From positions 35,955 through 99,954 of the forward strand of contig CAKQTC010000009.1 of NCBI GenBank assembly GCA_934274515.1: a DNA stretch of 64,000 nt, given 5' to 3'. Origin of the DNA: an uncultured Clostridia bacterium (GTDB taxonomy: Bacteria; Bacillota; Clostridia; Christensenellales; DTU072). Positions 8,663-15,383 of this stretch are shown here, piece after piece. Position 1 is the first letter of the stretch. Each line of letters begins with the position of its first letter. The position numbers and the translations under genes were made by a program. The notes below the pieces were generated by a model. It had not been told where the DNA came from. It ran no database searches and saw only the letters and a program-made list of their open reading frames with translations.

Positions 8663-10315
8663 TTATCTGACAATATACACGACCGAGCCGTAAGGCGGCA
8701 GGGTAAATGATAATTTTCCGGCGGTGCCGAACTTGTCGTCAGACCACATATCTTCAAGTTCGTACCTTTCTTTGTCGGTAAGTTTTACATATTCGTCGGC
8801 AATAAGTTTTCTCAAATCGTACGAGCCTTTCTTTTTGCAAGCGGAACGGTTAAAAACGCATACCGCCGTTCCGTTTTCTAGCGGTTTCGCAAGCACGTCC
8901 ACGCATATTCCGCGCCTTACTCTCTTGCACGCTTTGCCTTTGTCGTCTTGGTTAATCGCTATCATTTTTTCATTTGTCACTATTTGCAAGACAAGGTTGG
9001 CTTCATCCACCGTTCCGTCTTCTTTTACGAACTTTCGTAAATCGTTGCCTAATATAAGCGGCGCGTTCATCATACACCACAGGTTAAAATGGCTTTTGTT
9101 TTGGTCGTAAGTAAGTTTGCCGTTGCCGACTTCGAGCATATCCGGGTCGTTGTATCCGCCTTTTACAGAGTAATCGTAAAGTTTGACGGTGTGGTCGTAT
9201 ATCATCGTCATCCACCACCACCACGGTCTTATGTCGAGCGTCGTACGCCACTGATTCCCTGCGGTCGCTCCCCATTTGTACGGACGGTTAAATCCCCATT
9301 CGCAAATCGAATAAGTAATGGGTTTTTCGGGCGTTTGGGTTTCTTTACTTACGCGCAAGGTTGCCTTTTTAAGCATTTTACCCATATTGCGATATTGAAA
9401 CACATACCCGTCCACGGTCTTTTCGATAGGATTATAAAGTTTAATTATATTGTTTCCGCGATTAAGCCTTACTATGGTTTGAACCCGCGCGGTGTTATTA
9501 AACTTTTTGCAACTCGGCACGACGATTAGGTCGGGGTCGTCCGCGTTGGTTTCCACTACGATAAACTTTTCGTACTCGCCGCGTTTTTTCGTCGTTATAT
9601 TAAGCGCGTACTCGCCGTCTTCGGGCGCGTCTACCGAATTAAAAATTATGATACCGCCGTTGGCGTCCAATCCTTTTACAAACGAACCGCAAGGCATCTT
9701 ATCGTCTTTGACGACGGTTGCTTTGCCGCCGAGTACGGCGTCTTCCGCTCTCAGTTCGATTTTCACCTCGGGCGAACCGATTTTCATCAGTTCGATCGTG
9801 CTTATCAACGGTGCTTTTTTAGAGTACGGATGGTGGTGACAAAAGTCGTACTTAAAAAATTCCGCGCCCCATTTAGCGACCGTATACGAGTCGCGCTCTT
9901 CGTTGCCGAACCCTGCCGGTAAATCTTCGCAGGTAAGTGTGCCGTTGCTGCTATACAACCCGACTTTCAAGCCTTTTTTGTTGATTTTTTCGATAAGTTC
10001 GGGAATGCCGTGCGGAAAACGAACGAGGTCGCCTTGCAAGTTCCCGTCGGCGTCGCGCATGGACGAATGCCAGTTATCGTCAAGATTGACGAATTTATAC
10101 CCCTTGTCGGCAAGCCCTGTTTTAACGAGCGCGTCGGCAATTTCGATTATTTTTCCCTCGTCGATGTTATTACGAAAACAATTCCAACTCGACCAGCCCA
10201 TCGGCGGCTTCGTCACACCGTTTTCATACGGCGGCTCGTCGTACACGTTTCTACCGCGCCTAAGCGGCGTAGTCAACTGTCGAATGTAACACAGATTGCA
10301 TTTTTTTTCGCTCAT
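8663..10315 (-). CDS. Alpha-galactosidase, glycoside hydrolase family 27
   Basis: This 550-residue enzyme hydrolyses terminal alpha-galactosides. The N-terminal GH27 signature PMGWSSWNCFRNN and FVNLDDNW are present, followed by AEFFKYDFCHHH, which carries the predicted nucleophile Asp (KYD). The family core is interrupted after this motif by about 170 residues resembling a beta-sandwich, carbohydrate-binding-type insert (approximately residues 165-330) before the barrel resumes at ITYSICEWGFNRPYKWG. I chose the ATG at 10315, preceded by AGGAAG; a longer reading from 10381 lacks such a site. No signal peptide is visible. It lies 71 bases after guaB with no clear terminator between. Confidence 0.92.
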   Translation of the reverse strand: MSEKKCNLCYIRQLTTPLRRGRNVYDEPPYENGVTKPPMGWSSWNCFRNNIDEGKIIEIADALVKTGLADKGYKFVNLDDNWHSSMRDADGNLQGDLVRFPHGIPELIEKINKKGLKVGLYSSNGTLTCEDLPAGFGNEERDSYTVAKWGAEFFKYDFCHHHPYSKKAPLISTIELMKIGSPEVKIELRAEDAVLGGKATVVKDDKMPCGSFVKGLDANGGIIIFNSVDAPEDGEYALNITTKKRGEYEKFIVVETNADDPDLIVVPSCKKFNNTARVQTIVRLNRGNNIIKLYNPIEKTVDGYVFQYRNMGKMLKKATLRVSKETQTPEKPITYSICEWGFNRPYKWGATAGNQWRTTLDIRPWWWWMTMIYDHTVKLYDYSVKGGYNDPDMLEVGNGKLTYDQNKSHFNLWCMMNAPLILGNDLRKFVKEDGTVDEANLVLQIVTNEKMIAINQDDKGKACKRVRRGICVDVLAKPLENGTAVCVFNRSACKKKGSYDLRKLIADEYVKLTDKERYELEDMWSDDKFGTAGKLSFTLPPYGSVVYIVR

Positions 10316-10354
10316 TTTATCCACTTCCTTATATTTTTTTCGTTTTTTCGCTCG

Positions 10355-10372
10355 GCGTTCGGCTCCGAACGC
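10355..10372. other. Hairpin between guaB and the alpha-galactosidase gene
   Basis: GCGTTC and GAACGC flank a six-base GC-rich centre. There is no T run on the minus strand, so this looks like an intercistronic RNA hairpin and not a terminator. Confidence 0.5.
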
Positions 10373-10386
10373 GACAAACAAACAGT

Positions 10387-11892
10387 TTATCTTTCGGGGC
10401 GGTTTTGCGACTTAATCATTACGTCGTGGCTACCGCCTTCAACTATGCTCGTCGCGGAAACGAGCGTGATTTTCGCGTTTTTCTGCAAATCGGGAATGTT
10501 GGTCACGCCGCAGTTGCACATCGTGCTTTTGACTTTATACAGGCTTTTATTGACGTTGTCTTTAAGGCTGCCTGCGTAAGGAACGTAGGCGTCGACCCCT
10601 TCTTCGAAACCGAGCGTGTTTTTTCCGCCCAAGTCGTAGCGTTGCCAGTTACGCGCACGGTTGCTCCCTTCTCCCCAGTATTCTTTGACGTAGGTGCCGT
10701 TCACGTTGAGTTTTGTCGTCGGACTTTCGTCAAAACGCGCAAAGTAACGACCGAGCATAAGGAAATCCGCACCCATCGCAAGCGCAAGCGTCATATGGTA
10801 ATCGTGGACGATACCGCCGTCCGAGCATATGGGAACGTATATCCCCGTTTCGTTATAATATTCGTCCCTCGCTTTCGCGACTTCGATTAACGCGGTCGCC
10901 TGCCCTCTGCCGATACCTTTTTGTTCTCGCGTGATACAGATACTTCCGCCGCCTATACCGACTTTTACAAAATCCGCGCCCGCTTTCGCAAGGAAAAGAA
11001 ATCCGTCTTTGTCTACTACGTTTCCTGCGCCGACCTTTACTTGTTCTCCGTATCTTTCGCGAATAAAGTCTATCGTGCGTTTTTGCCAAATCGTATATCC
11101 TTCGCTACTGTCGATACACAGCACGTCGGCTCCCGCTTCAACGAGTTCGGGTACCCTTTTTTCATAATCCAGAGTATTTATTCCTGCGCCTACGAGATAA
11201 CGTTTTTGTTCGTCCAAAACTTCGAGCGGATTTTCTTTATGCTCTGAATAGTCTTTTCTAAACACGAGATAAACGAGTTTACCGTCTTTGTCCACGATGG
11301 GAAGTTGGTTAAGTTTATGCTCCCAAATAACGTCGTTTGCTTCGGCTAAGTTGGTGTTAAGCGGAGCGGTTATCAAGGCTTTTATCGGGGTCATAAACGT
11401 AGACACTTTGGTATCGGGGGACATTCTGCTTACGCGATAATCCCTGCTTGTAACCAGTCCTAACAACACGCCGTCACATTCGCCGTTATCCGTGACGGCA
11501 ATCGTAGAGTGTCCCGTTCTTTGCACGAGCGCAAGCACGTCGCCGAGAGTGCTGTCGGGCGTAAGATTGCTGTCGCTTACGACAAACCCGGCTTTATGAT
11601 TTTTAACTCTGCGCACCATTGCCGCTTCGCTTTGTATCGACTGATTGCCGAAAATAAAAGACAGACCGCCTTCTTTTGCGAGAGCGATGGCGAGCGTATC
11701 GTTGCTTACCGACTGCATTATTGCAGAAGTAAGCGGAATATTAAGCGTAATCGCGCTTTTTTCGCCTTGTTTGAACTTGACGAGCGGCGTCGAAAGGTTC
11801 ACTTTCGCAGGAATACAGTTTTCGTCCGTATACCCCGGAATAAGAAGATACTCGCTGAACGTTCTCGACGGGTCGTCGTAATAATGAGCCAT
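10387..11892 (-). CDS. guaB: Inosine-5'-monophosphate dehydrogenase
   Basis: IMP dehydrogenase oxidises IMP to XMP with NAD+, the committed step to guanine nucleotides. The 501-residue protein has the TIM-barrel start with NIPLTSAIMQSVS, a tandem CBS domain inserted at about residues 100-218, and the catalytic loop Cys319 within GGGSICITREQKGIGRGQ. The common bacterial loop reads GPGSICTTR, so this belongs to a divergent branch; the Arg-Tyr-rich flap segment (NWQRYDLGGKN) is present. GGAGG precedes the ATG. It is divergent from corA and has a long leader with its own promoter. Confidence 0.95.
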   Translation of the reverse strand: MAHYYDDPSRTFSEYLLIPGYTDENCIPAKVNLSTPLVKFKQGEKSAITLNIPLTSAIMQSVSNDTLAIALAKEGGLSFIFGNQSIQSEAAMVRRVKNHKAGFVVSDSNLTPDSTLGDVLALVQRTGHSTIAVTDNGECDGVLLGLVTSRDYRVSRMSPDTKVSTFMTPIKALITAPLNTNLAEANDVIWEHKLNQLPIVDKDGKLVYLVFRKDYSEHKENPLEVLDEQKRYLVGAGINTLDYEKRVPELVEAGADVLCIDSSEGYTIWQKRTIDFIRERYGEQVKVGAGNVVDKDGFLFLAKAGADFVKVGIGGGSICITREQKGIGRGQATALIEVAKARDEYYNETGIYVPICSDGGIVHDYHMTLALAMGADFLMLGRYFARFDESPTTKLNVNGTYVKEYWGEGSNRARNWQRYDLGGKNTLGFEEGVDAYVPYAGSLKDNVNKSLYKVKSTMCNCGVTNIPDLQKNAKITLVSATSIVEGGSHDVMIKSQNRPER

Positions 11893-11924
11893 TATTTTTT
11901 ACCTCCGAACAAAATATTTTAATT

Positions 11925-11999
11925 AAAAAAAGCAGTCCGTCGCGCATAAAAACCGCTTTAAGACCGCTTTTTAATCGTTTCCGCGCTTTCAGGCGGAAA
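11925..11999 (-). promoter_or_regulatory. guaB: Candidate attenuator in the guaB leader
   Basis: The guaB transcript would start with about 170 bases of leader. It contains a first hairpin (TTTCCGC with GCGGAAA, 11999-11993 and 11984-11978) and then a terminator-like structure: AAAGCGGTC pairing with GACTGCTTT (one G-U pair) across a loop of about 25 bases, followed by TTTTTT, ending some 30 bases before the ATG. A termination structure between promoter and start suggests attenuation, possibly by guanine nucleotide supply. The sensing mechanism is not recognisable. Confidence 0.4.
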
Positions 12000-12066
12000 G
12001 TAACTTTCGTCGTTATTGAATTTTGTTTTTTCTCTTAGAAAAACTCTATCCGTTTCCATTATATAG

Positions 12067-12095
12067 ATATTACACTAACGCAAGTGATTTGTCAA
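12067..12095 (-). promoter_or_regulatory. guaB: guaB promoter
   Basis: On the minus strand a consensus TTGACA (12095-12090), a 17-base spacer and TAATAT (12072-12067) give a strong promoter for guaB. Confidence 0.8.
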
Positions 12096-12318
12096 CGAAA
12101 TTACGCCCCCGAACGTCAATCGCGAGCGCTTCGCGCGCATGCGCGCGCATTATATGTGCGTTTATTAGGTTGACACGAACGAAAGTTTACCCCCGAATGC
12201 ACTTCGTCGTTTCCTTTCCGCCGATAATCCGTCGTCGGTTGCTTTGCCTATGACGCTGCATTTATCGACTTTGTTACACGCGCGTTTCGGCAATGATTTT
12301 GATTTCGGGTAAAATAAC

Positions 12319-12347
12319 TTGCAAAAGATAACATACGGTGGTATAAT
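12319..12347 (+). promoter_or_regulatory. corA: corA promoter
   Basis: TTGCAA (12319-12324), a 17-base spacer and consensus TATAAT (12342-12347) predict a start near 12354, about ten bases before the ribosome site of the leader peptide. Confidence 0.8.
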
Positions 12348-12374
12348 GAATATAATTTTTTCGGAGGTAGCGTA

Positions 12375-12413
12375 ATGGACCCTGACCCTTACAGTAGAAA
12401 TTGTTTAGGTTGA
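12375..12413 (+). CDS. corA leader peptide MDPDPYSRNCLG
   Basis: A 12-codon reading frame starts with ATG at 12375 and ends with TGA at 12411. A perfect GGAGG (12363-12367) sits 7 bases before the ATG, and the promoter start lies just upstream, so it should be translated well. The product MDPDPYSRNCLG begins with alternating Asp and Pro. In the enterobacterial mgtL leader (MEPDP...), acidic-proline runs at the N-terminus weaken the ribosome when Mg2+ is low and so induce the Mg2+ transporter. The same type of peptide in front of a Mg2+ channel gene is therefore probably a Mg2+ sensor. The homology of mechanism is an inference. Confidence 0.75.
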   Translation: MDPDPYSRNCLG

Positions 12414-12417
12414 TACG

Positions 12418-12448
12418 CCCGATTTGTCCTTCCTAACGGCAAGTCGGG
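12418..12448 (+). promoter_or_regulatory. corA: Hairpin between the leader peptide and corA
   Basis: CCCGATTTG (12418-12426) pairs with CAAGTCGGG (12440-12448; one G-U pair), starting five bases after the leader stop codon and followed by TTTT. The loop carries TCCTAA (12431-12436). That loop is complementary both to TTAGG at the end of the leader frame (12405-12409) and to TAGGA of the corA ribosome site (12466-12470), so mutually exclusive pairings are possible. It could act as a weak terminator or as a switch for ribosome access. Confidence 0.55.
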
Positions 12449-12478
12449 TTTTATACGGACTGCCATAGGAGGTTTAAT

Positions 12479-13456
12479 ATGATTTGTGTTTGCTATACCG
12501 ACGCCAACACGGGACGGGTTACGAAAGTACCCAAAGAACTCATTAACGAGAGTTCCGATTTTTCAAACAAATGGATACAATTAATCAATCCCGACGAACG
12601 GGAAATTGATTTTATTGCCAGCAAAACCGGCATCTTTTCCGATTTTCTCAAAGCCGCGCTCGACGAAGAAGAACGCTCGCGTATCGAAAAAGAAGACGAT
12701 TGTTTGCTGATTGTCGTAGACGTGCCTACCGTCGTCATGGACGAAAAAAAATCGTACTGCACGTATTCGACGATACCTATGGGTATCATTATGCGCGACG
12801 ATTACTTCGTTACCGTTTGCCTCGAAGATTCCCCTATATTGCAAGAATTCGGTCAAGGCGTAACCAAAGTGAAAGGCATCAATTTGCAAATGCACAGCAG
12901 AACCACGTTCCAGTTGCTTTTCCAAATAGCGACCAAATATCTGTTCTACCTGCGTTGCATCGATAAGAGCAGCCAAAGAATTCAAACGCAACTGCATAAA
13001 TCGATGAAAAACAAAGAACTTATCGAACTTCTCGACATCGAAAACTCGCTCGTTTACTTCTCGACTTCTCTTAGGGCGAACTCCGCCATTATCGATAAAC
13101 TTACGAGAACGAGCCTTATAAAAAAACACGAAGAAGACCAAGACTTAATCGAAGACGTCGCCATCGAAAACAGTCAGGCGATAGAAATGTGTAATATCTA
13201 TCGTGACATTTTGAGCGGAACAATGGACGCTTATGCGTCGGTTATCAGCAATAACCTAAACATCGTAATGAAAGTACTTACTTCCATCACGCTTATCATA
13301 TCCGTTCCTACATTGATAGCGAGTTTGTTCGGTATGAACCTTGACGGTATCCCCGGCTCGAAAAACGCTCCGTGGGCGTTTGGCGCGGTGTCGGGCATAT
13401 CTTTTCTTACCGCGGGTATCCTTGCCTGGATACTCAAACGTAAAAAACTTATGTAA
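12479..13456 (+). CDS. corA: CorA-family Mg2+/divalent cation channel
   Basis: CorA forms a pentameric inner-membrane channel for Mg2+ (in some members Co2+ or Zn2+). The 325-residue product has a large cytoplasmic domain, a long helix, and two C-terminal membrane segments with the defining GMN motif at residues 285-287 (FGMNLDGIPGS) between them, ending in a basic KRKK tail as usual. AGGAGG lies six bases before the ATG. It has its own promoter, a leader peptide and a structured leader RNA, which point to regulation by Mg2+ availability. A strong terminator follows. Confidence 0.93.
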   Translation: MICVCYTDANTGRVTKVPKELINESSDFSNKWIQLINPDEREIDFIASKTGIFSDFLKAALDEEERSRIEKEDDCLLIVVDVPTVVMDEKKSYCTYSTIPMGIIMRDDYFVTVCLEDSPILQEFGQGVTKVKGINLQMHSRTTFQLLFQIATKYLFYLRCIDKSSQRIQTQLHKSMKNKELIELLDIENSLVYFSTSLRANSAIIDKLTRTSLIKKHEEDQDLIEDVAIENSQAIEMCNIYRDILSGTMDAYASVISNNLNIVMKVLTSITLIISVPTLIASLFGMNLDGIPGSKNAPWAFGAVSGISFLTAGILAWILKRKKLM

Positions 13457-13463
13457 CAAAACA

Positions 13464-13495
13464 AAAAAACCTTCCGCTCAAACGGAAGGTTTTTT
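13464..13495. terminator. Terminator between corA and the AraC-type gene
   Basis: AAAACCTTCCG and CGGAAGGTTTTTT enclose a six-base loop. The flanking A and T runs allow use from both sides; its right end overlaps the stop codon of the convergent AraC-type gene. Confidence 0.9.
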
Positions 13496-13976
13496 AATCC
13501 GTAACTAATTTCGGTTTTTTGCGATACTCTAACGGCGTACACCCCACGTGCTTCTTAAACAGTTTGTTAAAATACCCGCAGTCGGCGTATCCTACTTCGA
13601 CCGCTATCGCCACTACGGTAAAATCCGTCTTTTCCAACAACTCGCACGCGGCGTCCATTCTGACCCCGATGACGTACTCGCTTACGCCTACTCCGCACGT
13701 TTCCTTAAACAGCCGACAAAAATAACTTTTCGACAAATCGCATAATCCTGCCAACATATCCAACCGTATTTCTTTGTCGTAATGCTCTTTTACATATCTC
13801 AAAGCAGGTCTTATAATTTCGCGATTTTTTGGCAAAATCATATCACTTTTTACATTTATTTCACTCACGCGAAAAATCGGTTTTTCATTGACGTCAACTT
13901 CAAAAACCGCTAGTTTTTTACCCCTTGCAAGCGCGTCGTATACCGCGTTCGGGCGTTCTAAAAAAATTTTTCCCAT
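13494..13976 (-). CDS. AraC-family transcriptional regulator, short form
   Basis: The 160-residue protein has an AraC DNA-binding domain at about residues 52-155, with two helix-turn-helix units (LDMLAGLCDLSKSYFCRLFKE and VVAIAVEVGYADCGYFNKLFKK) and the final GCTPLEYRK. Only about 50 residues precede it, too few for a normal sugar-binding cupin domain, so any effector binding would be minimal or supplied by a partner. It is divergent from gldA-dhaKL, whose promoter has a good -10 but a poor -35, which fits activation of the glycerol genes by this protein. No strong ribosome site is seen before the ATG. Confidence 0.85.
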   Translation of the reverse strand: MGKIFLERPNAVYDALARGKKLAVFEVDVNEKPIFRVSEINVKSDMILPKNREIIRPALRYVKEHYDKEIRLDMLAGLCDLSKSYFCRLFKETCGVGVSEYVIGVRMDAACELLEKTDFTVVAIAVEVGYADCGYFNKLFKKHVGCTPLEYRKKPKLVTD

Positions 13977-14011
13977 AAAATAACCTTAATGCCTTTTTGC
14001 TTTATGTCAAT

Positions 14012-14040
14012 ATATTACCATATAAAAATAAGATTGTCTA
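14012..14040 (-). promoter_or_regulatory. Promoter of the AraC-type regulator
   Basis: On the minus strand TAGACA (14040-14035), 17 bases and TAATAT (14017-14012) lie about 35 bases before the regulator start. On the plus strand a TATAAT-type -10 for gldA lies near 14068, without a recognisable -35. Confidence 0.6.
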
Positions 14041-14136
14041 ATGAAATCGGCTATGTGAATAGTTTATAATGATAGTATCGGCGCGAGAGTGCCGACCAAA
14101 CTTAAAAAAACATTTTCAAAAGGAGATTTTTAATTT

Positions 14137-15309
14137 ATGAGAAAAGCATTTATCTGCCCGACCAAATACGTTCAAGGCGAAAACGAATTACTTAACTTAG
14201 GTTATTTTGTAAAGACTTTCGGTAAAAAGGCTTTGCTTATCGCCGACCCGTTTGCGTTAGGTCTTGTCAAGGATCAACTCGAAGAAACACAAAAAAGATA
14301 CGGAATTGAACTTATCGGTTGCGGCGACATCTTCAAAGGCGAATGCTCTCGTAACGTAGTTGCCAAACTTCAAGCGTTTGCTAAGGAAAACAAATGTGCA
14401 TGCACCATCGGTCTCGGCGGCGGAAAGGCTATCGATACTTCCAAGTGCGTTGCCGCAGGCAATCCGCTTATCATCTGCCCGACCATAGCGGCTACCGACG
14501 CTCCTACTTCTCACAGCGCGGTTCTTTACACCGACGACCACGAATTCGACGATTACGCTTATTTCCGTCAAAGTCCGAGCGTAGTCCTCATCGACCTCAG
14601 CGTTATTGCAAACGCTCCCGCTCGTTTCCTCGTATCCGGTATGGGCGACGCTCTTTCCACTTACTTCGAAGCGCGTGCAAACGTTAACTCTTTCAGCAAC
14701 GTAAACGCGGGACTTCCTTGCGGAGCGAACCGTAAAAAAGGCACCTTGCTCGGTTACGGAACTTACACCGCCGCCGCTTTGGCAGAACTTTGCTACAAAA
14801 ACCTTATTTCCGACGGTTACAAAGCGAAAGTCGCTTGCGAAAACAACGCGATAACCCCTGCTTTTGAAAAAATCGTAGAAACCAACATTCTTCTTTCCGG
14901 TCTCGGCTTCGAATCCGGCGGTCTTGCCGGCGCGCACGCTATGCACGACGGTCTTACCGTAGTACACGACATTCACCTTAACAACTTCCACGGCGAAGTA
15001 GTCGCGTTCGGTACTATTTGCCAACTCGTTCTCGAAAACAGCCCCGAAGAAGAACTTTACGAAGTCCTCGACTTCTGTGATTCCGTAGGTCTCCCCGTTT
15101 GCCTCGAAGACCTTATGACCAACAAGAAGACGGGCGAAGTCGCAAGAGCCGAACTCACCGAAGAAGAATTGAGAGCGGTTGCCGCAAAGACTTGTATCCC
15201 CGACGAATCGATTCACAACATGCCTTTCCCCGTTACCGAAGATATGGTAATCGCGGCTATCAAAACCGCCGACAAACTCGGTCGCGCTTACAAGGGATTA
15301 GACGCTTAA
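14137..15309 (+). CDS. gldA: Glycerol dehydrogenase (NAD+)
   Basis: This iron/zinc-type alcohol dehydrogenase oxidises glycerol to dihydroxyacetone with NAD+. The 390-residue protein has the NAD-binding GLGGGKAIDTSK near residue 92, the family segment PTIAATDAPTSHSAVLY, and metal-ligand regions GMGDALSTYFEA, GLAGAHAMHDGL and NNFHGEVVAFGT. AAGGAG precedes the start. It is followed by dihydroxyacetone kinase after 74 bases that contain a perfect hairpin, giving the standard oxidative route from glycerol to dihydroxyacetone phosphate. Probably controlled by the divergent AraC-type protein. Confidence 0.94.
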   Translation: MRKAFICPTKYVQGENELLNLGYFVKTFGKKALLIADPFALGLVKDQLEETQKRYGIELIGCGDIFKGECSRNVVAKLQAFAKENKCACTIGLGGGKAIDTSKCVAAGNPLIICPTIAATDAPTSHSAVLYTDDHEFDDYAYFRQSPSVVLIDLSVIANAPARFLVSGMGDALSTYFEARANVNSFSNVNAGLPCGANRKKGTLLGYGTYTAAALAELCYKNLISDGYKAKVACENNAITPAFEKIVETNILLSGLGFESGGLAGAHAMHDGLTVVHDIHLNNFHGEVVAFGTICQLVLENSPEEELYEVLDFCDSVGLPVCLEDLMTNKKTGEVARAELTEEELRAVAAKTCIPDESIHNMPFPVTEDMVIAAIKTADKLGRAYKGLDA

Positions 15310-15330
15310 CGTCATTCTAAAATCAACGAC

Positions 15331-15359
15331 TTAGTCGGGAACGTGCCGTTCCCGACTAA
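15331..15359 (+). other. Perfect hairpin between gldA and dhaKL
   Basis: Two 13-base arms (TTAGTCGGGAACG and its complement) flank a TGC loop. No T run follows, so it is better seen as an mRNA-stabilising or partial-stop hairpin inside the operon. Confidence 0.7.
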
Positions 15360-15383
15360 ATTCACTATTAAGGAGATATCATA

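Larger units (their letters stand above)
11893..12478. other. 586-base divergent regulatory region between guaB and corA
   Basis: No protein gene other than the short corA leader peptide fits here. It holds the guaB leader and promoter on the left, the corA promoter and leader on the right, and about 220 bases between the two promoters. That central part contains a 16-base palindrome of alternating purine and pyrimidine (12132-12147, centre CATG flanked by CG repeats) that could form a cruciform or Z-DNA. I see no tRNA or known riboswitch core in it. Confidence 0.6.

Noticed and set aside
12360..12478. M-box or other known Mg2+ riboswitch in the corA leader
   Set aside because: The leader is only about 125 bases and lacks the conserved M-box core segments; a leader peptide explains it better.
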